Below, one piece after another: positions 12,644-24,403 of a stretch of DNA of 64,000 nucleotides (position 1 is the first letter of the stretch; every line of letters begins with the position of its first letter). The notes under the pieces were generated by a model. It made no database searches. It saw only the letters and a list, made by a program, of their open reading frames with translations, and was not told the origin of the DNA. The translations under genes and the position numbers were made by a program. Location of the stretch: the NCBI GenBank assembly GCA_019426215.1, contig CM033393.1:14728046-14792045 (forward strand), written 5' to 3'. The stretch comes from Buddleja alternifolia. Taxonomy: Eukaryota > Streptophyta > Magnoliopsida > Lamiales > Scrophulariaceae.

Positions 12644-12829
12644 CCTTTAGCGAATGTAAAATCCAGTATACACTGAATTTATTAGAAGGATTCAATATTC
12701 CTATTCGTGCTGATCCCCTTACTTCATTCCTCAATCTTGAAGATGATGAAGTAGTCCTGCAGCATGAGGCTATGGAAACTGAAGTTCCTATAGATCAAGC
12801 GACTGAAACAGTCGAATAGAGTCCTCTGG

Positions 12830-12909
12830 GTAAGCGTTTTAGTCTTTTTATCGTTTATTTCTACTTTGTAGAAATTTTGTTTGTTTTCTCAAACGCTTGA
12901 ATGTGTCAG
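12830..12909 (+). other. Probable intron 2 of the Sirevirus third ORF
   Basis: The 80-bp interval has donor ctgg|gtaagc and acceptor gtgtcag. The join is phase 1, as for intron 1, and connects to the long frame starting at 12910. An alternative acceptor at ctactttgtag would not keep this frame. Confidence 0.45.
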
Positions 12910-15900
12910 CTCAAACTGCCCCAAATGCTGATGCACCTCCACCTCCCGAGGTCAATGTGGAATTAGATGTGGATACGACAACAATCGTGGATATTGCTAA
13001 GGAAATTGATCAAGTCCTTCCAGACGCTGAAATCTCACCAGCTCATGAAGTGACTGTTCATGTTGAGCGGTCGATAGAAGTGGCCCCCATCCCAACTAAA
13101 GCGATTGCCATTGTTCCCACTCCAACCGGACCTCGTCCTCGTGTCATCAACTTCTTTCCCCACGGATATAATGCAGATGTTGAATTCTACTATCCCGCTA
13201 GAGAAAGTGACACTAGGCAATTGGTTGAAATGGAGATTTCTTTCCAGGATACTCTCCACAACCCTGCTATCTCCAATACTGACAAGTTTGGTTTCTTCGA
13301 GAGATTCACTGATCTCGGTCTTCACTCGCTTGAGCGTCTTTAATCACGACTAGAATACATTTGGCAACCAGCGATCAACATGACAGAATTCGACGAAAAG
13401 CGTTTCAATTTTACTGGTCATTCTGCCAAATCTTTTTACCCTTTGCGCCAGAATAAAATCGTCATCAAAAATCCTCATATAGGTGATTGGTTGAAAAACC
13501 TCGATGAAGAAATTCTTAACATAATTGGATACTCTGCTCTGCCTAAGGTTGCTCATTCTCCTCAGAATGCTCCATCTCCAAAGCCTCTTAAATTGTGGAA
13601 GGGAAAAGGACCAGTCGTCGATGAGCTTCCTAATCCTATCAATTCTTGAATAGAAGATGAAACCCGGGAGTATCTGGCTAGATTATGGGCAGACGACTAT
13701 GATGAAGAAGTAGAACGATATGAGAAGTATCTTGCCGCTAGAACAGACAAGAAAAAGGTTGTAAAGCTTGGCAGTCAGTGGATGATGGATACTAAAAGAT
13801 GGGCTGAAGAATTTGTGTGACATTTCTACACGCTAGAAGACCTTGTGAGATATCCCTTCTTGTTTGAATTCGAAGTGGAATACAGACGCAAAGGTTTTGC
13901 TGTGTTTCTACTCGAGCAGCACAAAAATCTGGTGGGGAATATTAGCAATTTGCCTTATTATAGACAGTCGATAGAACGCAATATTCGCCAGCATCTAGCC
14001 TTAGTCGCTCAGGGAGGACACTATGTTTATCATCCGACTCAAGATTTTGTACAACGTATATTTCCCGATCTAAATGAAGATGCCTCCACCAGTAAGCAAC
14101 AAAGTTTGCCAGGGCAAAGTGAAGCTCACATGAGACTGGACAATGACCATGCTGAGTTTGCAGAATTTTACAAAGACAGGAGAGCGATTGTAGAAAATGC
14201 ACAATCGCTGGACATTACCTTCAATGAATATTTTAGCCAAAATACCTTCAGAGGCTATAATCTTCGCCCTGTCTTAATGTGTGAGTAGAACATTCAAGTG
14301 GCCAAGATGATTTCGCTACTCAGGCCAGTAAACTAAGACACTGCCCAAACACTGATGCCGTTTATTTTTTACTTTTTCAATTCTTATATTTCCGGAGTTG
14401 ATCTACCAGAAGATGTGCAATTTGCACTTAGCACTGAAGAGCGCGAAGACTCTATATTCTACATTCCACAGACCAACATCCTAAGTCCAAGGCATGTGAT
14501 GGAAACGATTGGCCCACTCTGGGTCATTGCTGTTGAGAAATCTTCTCCTCAGGTGGAGATAGTTGAGATGGAAATGGAACAAGCTCCTGCTATGGGAGTC
14601 GCTCCAACTACAGACGCTGATATGCAAGATGTTGCTCCTAGCGCTCCAGCAATTGGGGTTCCAATTTTTGCTCAAGTTGCAGAGATTGCTGCTGCAACTG
14701 AATCTGTTGAGAAAGCGATTCAAGAAGTTCAGGACGAGACTGCTAATGAAGAACCAGAAGAGCCTTTGATTAGAGATAAATCTAAGAATAAGGCTGCAAT
14801 CTCACGCTCATCCCCTGAGCGTTTGTCTCCTTCTTCGGACTCAGATTCAGATAATGATCCTAAAGCTAAGGAGTTTAAGCAAGCAGTAATGAACTCTCTT
14901 GATATTCAGGGTTTATGCCCTTGTTTTGCTTAATCATCTCAAGAAATTATTCGAGTCATAGAAAGACAACAAGTCACTAATTTGAGGACCCAAGCGATTC
15001 AGTGTGCTAACAAAGTTCTTGATAAGATGGTGCCCCTTATTTCTTGATTATCTGAAGAGTTCAATCGTAACTTAGCCCAGACCGCTTCTGCAGATACTGA
15101 GCGTCATAATGCTTCCAACACAGCTGCTCAAAGTATCGCTGAACAAGTCGCGCTACTTGTTGAAGAGGTTAGGCTATTGCGACGAGATATCGCTGACCTC
15201 AAAACCTGAGTTGATGATGTCTAGAAAGGGGAAAAGAAGGGAAAAGGTCAAGTGTCCAAGAGCTCCCTAAGTCTTGAAGACACTCGCGGGAATGAGCTTC
15301 AACAAACCATTTCATCCATCCAGCAGGCAGTCCGTAGAAAGCGAAAGCCACGCTTTTATAAAAGTTTCCCCATCCCAAACTTCTCAATTGATCTCTTAGA
15401 AGAATTGGGTATTCAGCCGTTTGCTACTTACATTCCTAAGAATGTGCTGAGAAATCAAGCTCCGGTCACTCGAACTTTTGAAATATTTGAAGACCTGTTG
15501 TGTGAACTAGGAGTTGATCCAACTATTTGGCACAAGCGCCTCAATTGCTTTGAAGAATTGGCTGAAGGAATGAGAGTGCAATATGCAAATGAAACGCATA
15601 GGCGAATGGTAGACGCTAATAACATTTTGTGGAGGTTTGCTCAACAAATGTTCAAACAAGAGCAACAAGACGCTAAGAAACCCCAGTCTTCTTCAGGAAA
15701 TAAGCAAAAACGCTAGATATTCATTGCTTATTTTTCTTTATTACTTTAGAAAATTCCTTATGTATGGTTTTGCTTTATCTAACTCATTGTACTTATATTG
15801 ATATATATGAATGAATGAGTTTTGACAGAAACATCTTGTTTCTCACTACAATTTACTAACTTATAGCTAACACTCTAACTGTTTAAACGCTAACTTACAA

Positions 15901-15947
15901 TCTTTTCTAGCTCTTGGATTATAAGAGAGTCAAGGTCTTGACATCAT

Positions 15948-15962
15948 CAAAATGGGGGAAAT
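15948..15962 (+). other. Polypurine tract of the Sirevirus
   Basis: The purine-rich aaaatgggggaaat directly abuts the 3' LTR start TGTTAGG at 15963 and is the likely primer for plus-strand DNA synthesis. An 11-bp inverted repeat (catcatcaaaa at 15942-15952 and ttttgatgatg at 15986-15996) spans it. Confidence 0.75.
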
Positions 15963-17459
15963 TGTTAGGAATTTCATGTTAGATGTTTTGATGATGATAA
16001 GATAGGTTTTATGTTAGATCCCAAAGATTATGTAAGTTTATATTTTCTTAGAATATGTTTTGAGCGTTTAACAAATTATCGAGTTGCAATTTCTAGAATA
16101 GGCTTGTAAATTTTATCTTTGTAGATTTTAGACTAAGTATTAGATGTCAAGTCGCTGATAGAATTCTAGGTGAGTCTGTCAGAGAAGAAGTTGAAGATCA
16201 GCGTCTGAAGTCAAACAAAGATGAAGATTTTATCTTAAGCGACTGCCAATCGCTATGGACTGTTTCAAGATGTATGAATCAAGCGATCAAGAAGATCAGA
16301 TTCACCTGAAATAAATTCCGAAGTCACTAAGGACTTAAATGGAATCATTTAACGGGCATTTATTTCCAACGGGAAATAAATTCAAATGCATTAAATGCTT
16401 GATAAGAGCATTAAATGTGATAAGGACTGATTGTATACGGAGCAAGCTACCTATTGGCTTAGACTGTCAGAATTTCAGAGTTCAAACTTGCCACATCAAG
16501 GCAGTGCAACAGGATTTCAAGAATGTCAGAGAAAAGGCATGACTCACTCACTCGTGAGAGGCACGCTCTTATATATGTCCAACGGACAAATCCCAAGAAA
16601 ATGCCTATAAATACCTTACCTCAGCGAACTCTATACATATACGTACATACACAAAGGGCTAAAACTTTGCTGAAATACTCTCTCACAAAATGCTTAGAAA
16701 CTTCATTGCCAAGAATCCTTCCAAGCTTTTTACATACATTCCAGATAGTCATAGATATCTCAAACATCTTCAAAGAAGAACCATACACTATTATTGAGAT
16801 ATCCTAAGTTGTTTGAACTTCCTAAAATGAAACAAATCCATGATCAAAATCTTCAATCTCCTCTGTCTGTGTGAAGAAGTTGTTGACTCTACGAGCAGTA
16901 TTTCTGAGTAAGAGAAGCTTATTGGAGAAGATCTTCATTGGTGCTGAGAGTCTATGTGATCAAGGAACCCAAGATCATCATCCCCTCCTCTATTTTGTAG
17001 AAGCCTCTATGTGATCCTTCGATAATCAGTTTAGTGAAATTCCTCCAAGTGTTCAAGGAGAAGAAGGATGTAGCTGGGATTACACCACTCAGTGAACCTT
17101 ACAAATTCTTGTGTTATTTACTGTTTTATTGTCATACTTTATATTCAATCATTTATTCTGAAAAAGACAAGTAAAACGGTTAAGCGACTATTTGACCAAA
17201 ATGAACGCTAAAGCTTTAAAATCATTTCCGCTGTGTTAACCCTGATTAAGCGATCTAAGCTTTACCCTACTTTGGTAAATTGCTAAAATCACTAAGTCTA
17301 AGTTATCCTTTGTAGCGCCTGACCTAGCGGTCAAATCTCTAAGCATTCAAATCTTTAAAAAGTGATACAAAATTTTTGAAGTCGAACAAGACTTCAGGGT
17401 CTATTCAACACCGCCCCCCCCCCCTTCTAGACCCTTTCGTATGCCACTTGGGACCATTA
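15963..17459 (+). repeat. Sirevirus 3' LTR
   Basis: The LTR runs from TGTTAGGAATTTC to GGGACCATTA and is followed by the duplicated site attct. The family terminus is GGGACCACCA, so the final CCA has become TTA, consistent with C-to-T decay. It differs from the 5' LTR by scattered substitutions and small indels, so the insertion is not recent. Confidence 0.85.
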
Positions 17460-17464
17460 ATTCT

Positions 17465-18485
17465 TATTTATCTTTACGTATTTAATTGAGCCAATCAATA
17501 ATCCTATTTCAGGGTGGTAGTTATAAATTTTAATTTTCGTTGTGTCTGATCATCCGGGAGATTAGTCAACCTAATAAATATTTTTTATTACATAATTATG
17601 ACGTTATTGATTGGATCACAGTTGACCCGACAATTGAACCGGTGACCCTTTACTCGGTCAATTTTTTTATTTGATTAACATTTGGGGTTTCAAAACATTG
17701 GTGTTTGGATGGCTTCAAACCAATAATTTGTCTTGATGGCTGCTTCTTGAAAGGAACTTTAGGGGCTAGATGTTGGCAATTGTGGGTAGAGATGAGAATG
17801 ATTATCTCTATATAATTGCATATGCTTATGTTAAACAAGTAATTTTAAATGCTATAAATATGTATCTTATTATCATGTAAATATATATTTAAATATAAAA
17901 TCTATATATGTAAATTGTATATATACAAATATACATATATATTAATTTATATGATATATTTCCTTATATGATGAAATAATATAATTATATATATATGTGT
18001 ATATATATATATTGTTAATATTTTTATTGATAGAAGATAGACATAATATGGATAATAAAAATGTTTAGCAAGTTTTATTTTCAGACTCTACTGAAAAAGG
18101 GAATAAGAAACCCTAAAAAAAATAAGGATTTAGATTCCTTGTTTTGGGGTGCAGGAATACCTGTTTTGAGGAATATGATTCCTTTCCCATAATTTAAGCT
18201 GTATTACCAAACACTGTAATTTGATGTTAGAGAATCAGATTCTCAATTTTGATTTCATTTCCTGGCAAACAAACGGAGCCTAAGTATTAAGATATTGAGT
18301 TAGTTTTCTTATATACTTTTAAACATGTTAATTTATGTTTGATTGTTTTAGATGATCCACAATTTTCACAACACAAAAGCCCCCTACTGGTACCCAATTC
18401 TCCCACTTTCAGGTATTTAATTACAATATACTAATTTTGTTTCTTATATTAATTATAAATTTAAGAATTAATATATAAATATATT
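17465..18485. other. AT-rich intergenic sequence, no gene seen
   Basis: The first 150 bp continue the interrupted repeat from 4853-5168. The rest is AT-rich with several TA microsatellite stretches (about 17875-18015). I see no ORF with coding character and no element ends. Confidence 0.5.
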
Positions 18486-18986
18486 TATTGGGATCGATGG
18501 TGCAACACCGCGGATGCCGATCGCAGCGGAAGCATGTAATTTAAAATTTAACGCGAGACATCCCCATATTAGGGCAAGGTTGACATGGTACCATTGGATT
18601 AACGAAAACATACAAAGGGTGGTTTCTAGCGTTTACCTTGTTGATGAAATTTCAGCAACAATTCTTTTGGATTTCGTCTCCCTCAAATAGATCTACTCCA
18701 ATCGACTTCCTTGATGTAGTTTGCTCTAACGCCCCAAATGTTGTGTCTCTATGGTGTATCCACACCTTAGTTCGTACACTCGATTCATTTTATTAGTGCT
18801 AGCTTAAAAAGATTCGATTTTTTGGCTTGTAGAAATAAAGGGTATGAATTATTTGTCTTAATTCTTCATACTCGACTCATGAGTTACAAGAAACTATGAA
18901 AGAAGTTGAGAGAAACGAAAAGAAGAGAAAACACACGTTTAAAACTTCTGTAGAGTGAATTAATTAAATCCTTCAATATAATATTA

Positions 18987-19017
<31 letters not shown>

Positions 19018-19095
19018 ATATATAGTATAAAGTTCACGACCAAAATGGCAAACACATATATACACGCCTCAACCAATTTCGGCCGTGTGTATATA

Positions 19096-19139
<44 letters not shown>

Positions 19140-19960
19140 TCCTTCAATATAATATTAATATATATATATATATATAGTATAAAGTTCACGACCAAAATGG
19201 CAAACACATATATACACGCCTCAACCAACTAGATCTAGTAATTAATCTAATTAACCAACTAGATATTTCCATATATTTGAGATCCTCCCAAATATACTAA
19301 TATCTATCCATAAATATTTATTAGATCTTTTCATGTAATTAGTCAATTAACCAATTAAATAGATCTTAACAATATATTACAAGATATATATATAATATAC
19401 ATATATACATAGACTTGGTGAACAAGACAATATCTCACCACCAAATACATATACATACACATGCGTGTATACATACATATATACATATATTATATTTTTC
19501 TCTCTTTCACATATTAATTAATTATAACACTAATAAATTAAGTAATTAGTCTTAACCAATTTAATATTCCAATATTAAATCAAGATTTTTATTAATTAAG
19601 ACCACTTAATTAATTAATTCCTTTTCCCGATTAATTAATTTCAATTCATTAATCTCTCCATTAATTCACAAAGAATTAACTTAGCCAATAAGTACTACAC
19701 TATGTTAAGTGTGACCCCTTAGGCTCATTATCAAGCTAGCAATAGGTCATATCCCAAAGGCTAAATTAATTATCCAAATAATTAATTAAACCTTGAATTA
19801 ATTTCACCAGATTAATTCAAGGCACCTATTGGTCATGGATCGATGTCTAGCAACGTCGCCATGACTTTCTAGATATTAACAATAAAAAACAAACCTATCT
19901 AGCTTTCAATCTTCATTTGAATTAAATCCTTGAATCTTTTTCCCGTCTAAGGTCTAGGGT
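18486..19960 (-). mobile_element. Copia LTR fragment, interrupted by a solo LTR
   Basis: Read on the minus strand this matches the LTR at 28122-30092, for example in the blocks around 18575-18600 and 19650-19850. Its 3' end lies at about 18486 (reverse of CGATCCCAATA). At 19960 it is broken by insertion of the solo LTR at 19966, and about 22 bp of it continue at 21763-21784. Its 5' half is not recovered beyond the palindrome. Confidence 0.7.
18958..19235. repeat. Partial tandem duplication with TA microsatellites
   Basis: The sequence beginning attaaatccttcaatata occurs at about 18960 and 19133. Each copy is followed by a TA run and by the block agtataaagttcacgacc, so part of the LTR fragment has been duplicated. 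Confidence 0.75.
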
Positions 19961-19965
19961 ATGAC

Positions 19966-21757
19966 TGTTAGGATTATGCCCTCAGATCCATAGAGGATAG
20001 TGTGAATAGGGCATCTATCTTGTATTGAACTTAAATTTTATTTATAATAAAAGGCATTATTTAGTTTTCACTTAAATCTTATCTGCATCTATAAGTTGTG
20101 TAAAATATTTTGTCCATATTTTCAGTGCGATCCCTCTACTTCCTATGGGATAGGAAGAATGTCACTAGAGAGATCGACCTTGATTGCTAAAACTAGTTCG
20201 CAAGTAATATGAAGTCTTTAATGGACAAATAAAGACTTCGAATACTTGTACAATCTTAGCTCTGACATGGGAGTGCATATCTGGTATCATGGGATGATAG
20301 GAGATTGAGATTGTAGGCACGTCAGTGGAATTGATATGCTCGAACACGACTCGCAACAAGTCTGTCACATGGGTTTTCACTCTGTGACTGTCAATGACGG
20401 AACTAATTATGCCTAATAGGTATATGTGAACTTTTGACCTGAAGTATCGAGCTGAAGATGGACTTGTGACGTCAAGTCTTACAATAGAGTAGTTAGACCC
20501 AATTCACCCGTTGGTGGGGTCGACCTCGAAATGCGGACTTGATGGGCAAGTGGTAGTCTTAGCAGATATCTAACATGGGATTTGTTCTCTCATAAGTGAA
20601 AGAGAATGTACCCTATGTAATTATAGATAAATAGAGATTGAAGTCTTTGGCCAAAGCGAAAGAGACGATTGTGCTAGGCACCAAATCGATCTCAATGATC
20701 TCGTATTATTATAATTTATACATATGGTCAAGTCCAGTGAGTTTGACATAACCATGACTCTCACTTGACCGGGGAACGTGGACAAAAGATTTATACATAT
20801 ATGGTACTTACGATTGAAAGGTTGTGGAATGATCCATTCATTCGTATTTCATTTGGGCTACGAAGTGGGCCACGTGACTGGGTAGGTGTTACCCACTTCC
20901 TTTGGTTTCCTCTCATTGCCTAATGAAACGAACCTAAAGAGTCGCGCTAAAGAACTGATGAAGAAAATTGAAAAGGATTTTCTATTTTCTACTTTACTTT
21001 GGAGAGATTTAATTTATTGGATAAGTTAAATAAATAATTAATTAATTGCTTATTAGATAAGATAAGTAATTAAAAGGATAAGATTAATTATTAATTAATT
21101 TCTTAGAGAAATATATTAATTAATTAATTAATCTAATTAATTTTATTATTTAATTAATATATTTATTTATTAGATAAAATAAATAATTAATTGAATAAAG
21201 AATTAATTAACAAAGCAAAAGAAAAAACCTCGGGGCCATGTGGGGCGTCCTCAGTCTAGTTGGATGATCAAAGTGGTCTCTTTTGTTTTGTCTTGGTCAA
21301 TAAGTCATTGAGGTATAATAGACTTCTCTTGACTTTAACCTAGACAACAATTGAATTACATCTATTGTAGCTCTCCAAAGAATAAAAGAAAGAAAAATAT
21401 CTTGCCCTCTCTATACACATAGCCGTTGCCCATATAGAGATAAGAAGGGAATTTTTCGTCATCAATTCGCGCGTGATAATTTAGAGGCAACGTGATTCGT
21501 TGTTGGATTCATCTACAATCAACTTCAAGAATTCAAGACTTGAAGAACATGAGGATTGAAGAATTCAAGAAGTTCATCAATCTAAAGTTTTGAAGAAGAA
21601 TTGGATTTCTCTACCACCTCGCTTCAACGGGTAAGTTGTGTTTATTCGTTAAAGCGCTTTATAGATTCAATTATGCGATAAGAGAAACACTTTGGGTTTT
21701 TTATTAATTTTTGAAATTCTTCCGCTACGTATATGAGTTTTTACACGAAACCCAATA
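19966..21757 (+). mobile_element. Copia solo LTR (left arm of palindrome)
   Basis: This 1,792-bp LTR starts TGTTAGGATTATGCCC, ends GAAACCCAATA, and is flanked by a perfect 5-bp duplication atgac at 19961-19965 and 21758-21762. No internal region is present. It lies within the minus-strand copia LTR at 18486-19960. A 71-codon open frame on its minus strand is mirrored in the other arm and has no coding character. Confidence 0.8.
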
Positions 21758-21845
21758 ATGACAATGGTCGAAACCCTAATAACCCAAAGTTTTGAAGAAT
21801 GTTCCTCATAGTTTCTGAGGTTATTAGGGTTTCGACCGTTGTCAT

Positions 21846-23632
21846 TATTGGGTTTCGTGTAAAAACTCATAAACGCAGCGGAAGGACTTCAAAAATTAAT
21901 AAAAAACCCAAAGTGTTTCTCTAATCGCATAATTGAATCTATAAAGCGCTTTAACGAATAAATACAACTTACCCGTTGAAGCGAGGTGGTAGGGGAATCC
22001 AATTCTTCTTCAAACCTTTAGATTGATGAACTTCTTTAATTCTTCAATCCTTGTGTTCTTCAAGTCTTGAATTCTTGAAGTTGATTGTAGATGAATCCAA
22101 CAACGAATCACGTTGCCTCTAAATTATCACGGCGAATTGATTACGAAAAATTCCCTTCTTTTCTCTATATGGGCGACGACTATGTGTATAGAAAGGGGAG
22201 GATATTTTTCTTTCTTCTATTCTTTGGAGAGTTACAATAGATGTAATTCAATTGTTGTCTAGGTTAAAGTCAAGAGAAGTCTATTATACCTCAATGACTT
22301 ATTGACCAAGACAAAACCAAAGAGACCACTTTGATCATCCAACTAGGACGCCCCACATGGGGCCTAGGATTTCTTCTTTTGCTTTTTTAATTAATTCTTT
22401 ATTCAATTAATTATTTATTTTATCCAATAAATAAATATATTAATTAAATAATAAAATTAATTAGATAAATTAATTCATTAATATATTTCTCTAAGAAATT
22501 AATTAATAATTAATCTTATCCTTTTAATTAATTATCTTATCCAATAAGCAATTAATTAATTATTTATTTAACTTATCCAATAAATTAAATCTCTCCAAAG
22601 TAAAGTAGAAAATAAAAAATCCTTTTCAATTTTCTTCATCAATTCTTTAGCGCGACTTTTTAGGTTCGTTTCATTTGGCAATGAGAGGAAACCAAAGGAA
22701 GTGGGTAACACCTACCCAGTCACGTGGCCCACTTCGTAGCCCAAATGAAATACGAATGAATGGATCATTCCACAACCTTCCAATCGTAAGTACCATATAT
22801 GTATAAACCCTTTGTCCACGTTCCCCGGTCAAGTGAGAGTCATGGTTATGTCAAACTCACTGGACTTGACCATATGTATAAATTATAATAATACGAGATC
22901 ATTGAGATTGATTTGGTGCCTAGCACAATCGTCTCTTTTGCTTTGGCCAAAGACTTCGATCTCTATTTATCTATAATTACATAGGGTACATTCTCATTCA
23001 CTTATGAGAGAACAAATCCCATGTTAGATATCTGCTAAGACTACCACTTGCCCATCAAGTCCACATTTCGAGGTCGACCCCACCAACGGGTGAATTGGGT
23101 CTAACTACTCTATTGTAAGACTTGACATCACAAGTCTATCTTCAGCTCGATACTTCAGGTCAAAGGTTCACATATACCTATTACACATAATCAGTTCCGT
23201 CATTGACAGTCACAGAGTGAAAACCCATGTGACAGAACTGATGCGAGTCCTGTTCGAGCATATCAGTTCCACTGACGTGCCTACAATCTCAATCTCCTAT
23301 CATCCCATGATACCAGACAGGCACTCCCATGTCAAAGCTAAGATTGTACAAGTATTCGAAGTCTTTATTTGCCCATTAAAGACTTCATATTACTTGCGAA
23401 CTAGTTTTAGCAATCAAGGTCGATCTCTCTAGTGCCATTCTTCCTATCCTATAGGAAGTAGAGGGATTGCACTGAAAACATGAACAAAATATTTTGCACA
23501 ACTTATAGATGCAGATAAGATTTAAGTGAAAACTAAATAATGTCTTTTATTATAAATAAAATTTAAGTTCAATACAAGATAGATGCCCTATTCACACTAT
23601 CCTCTATGACATCTGAGGGCATAATCCTAACA
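21846..23632 (-). mobile_element. Inverted second copy of the same copia LTR
   Basis: This is a near-identical copy of the LTR at 19966-21757 in reverse. On its inner side it carries the same atgac site (reverse, 21841-21845) and the same stretch of host LTR. On its outer side it ends exactly at the LTR terminus and abuts an RT fragment at 23633, where no matching target duplication exists (gttcc). Confidence 0.8.
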
Positions 23633-24403
23633 GTTCCTGCCTATGGGCCATGAGGTGCATCTCTCAAAAACTATGTGTCCTCAAAGTGAGGAAGATAGAA
23701 AAGAGATGAGCATTATATAGTATACATCTGCAGTGGGTAGTTTGATGTACGCCATGCTGTGTACAAGACCTGACATAGCTTACACGGTAAGTTTTGTTAG
23801 TCAATTTCAAGCAAACCTGGGCAAGAAACACTGGGTAGCATTGAAGAATATCCTTAAGTATCTGAAAAGAACTAAGGATATGATTCTGATATATGGGAGT
23901 GGTGATCTGAGGGTGGATGGGTATACTAACTCAGATTTTCAATCTGACGTAGATGATCAAAAATCCACCGCAAGTTTCATATTTACCCTCAACGGTGGGG
24001 TGGTGACTTGGAAAAGTTCCAAGCAAAGCACAACCATGGATTCCACCACATAGGCTGAATATGTGGCTGCATCAGAGGCTGCCAAAGAGGCAGTTTGGCT
24101 AAAAAGGTTTCTTGAAGGGCTTCAAATGGTTCCTAGCATAGAATTCCTATTGCCACTTTATTATGACAATACTAGAGCAATAGCGCAAGCAAAGGAATTA
24201 AGGTCTCACAACAAGTTCCAACACATAGAGAGAAGATATCACATCATTAGAGAGATCGTTGGTAGAGGAGAAATAGCTATTCAGAAAATAGCCTCAACAG
24301 ATAATCTTGCTGACCCGTTGACCAAGCCATTGGCCTAGGCGATGCTGGATAAACATCTCGAGAAAATGGGTATAGATACCATAGCGAATGGCATTTGAGA
24401 GAT
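23633..24403 (+). pseudogene. Copia pol stump: RT end and RNase H
   Basis: Translation gives the end of a copia RT and the RNase H domain, with conserved stretches such as GSLMYAMLCTRPDIAY, STASFIFTLNGGVVTW and AEYVAASEAAKEAVWLKRF. In-frame TAG stops sit where Gln is expected (24051 and about 24337). The frame ends near 24398. Upstream pol and gag are gone, cut off at the palindrome edge. The 3' LTR follows at 24404. Confidence 0.85.

Larger units (their letters stand above)
12271..15716 (+). pseudogene. Sirevirus third ORF, apparently with two introns
   Basis: An ATG at 12271 opens a frame to a consensus splice donor (aag|gtaagt, 12566). A matching acceptor (ttatttttcag, ending 12643) restores a readable frame. 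A second pair, 12830-12909, behaves the same way, and both introns are about 80 bp and phase 1. After 12910 one frame stays readable for 2.8 kb to 15716 with no frameshift and about nine stops, most of which could be C-to-T changes of CAA, CAG or CGA. The predicted protein is rich in Pro, Glu, Ser and Val early, has charged helical stretches, and ends in a basic tail. In Sireviruses a third ORF here is often called envelope-like; I see no convincing membrane segment. An AT-rich stretch near 14334-14390 may be another intron or an insertion. Confidence 0.65.
5174..17459 (+). mobile_element. Full-length Sirevirus-type Ty1-copia element
   Basis: This 12.3-kb element has two LTRs (5174-6684 and 15963-17459) and a perfect 5-bp target duplication attct at 5169-5173 and 17460-17464. 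Between the LTRs come gag with a CCHC knuckle and a long acidic or coiled-coil tail, then protease, integrase, RT and RNase H (copia order), then a long third ORF, then a polypurine tract. The third ORF and the extended gag are typical of Sireviruses (SIRE1 group). All coding parts carry stops or frameshifts, so the element is inactive. The 3' end of the 5' LTR and most of the primer-binding site are deleted. Confidence 0.9.
19966..23632. repeat. 3.67-kb palindrome with 34-bp spacer
   Basis: The arms are 19966-21784 and 21819-23632. They contain the solo LTR, its target duplication and about 22 bp of the surrounding host LTR. The spacer is 21785-21818. The arms differ by scattered substitutions and a few small indels. 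Because they extend past the LTR into flanking sequence, an inverted duplication after insertion explains them better than two insertions. Confidence 0.85.

Noticed and set aside
20165..20380. 71-codon ORF, mirrored at 23217-23432, as a possible gene pair
   Set aside because: The two are the same LTR sequence in the two arms of the palindrome. There is no start context, domain or conservation beyond the LTR copy itself.
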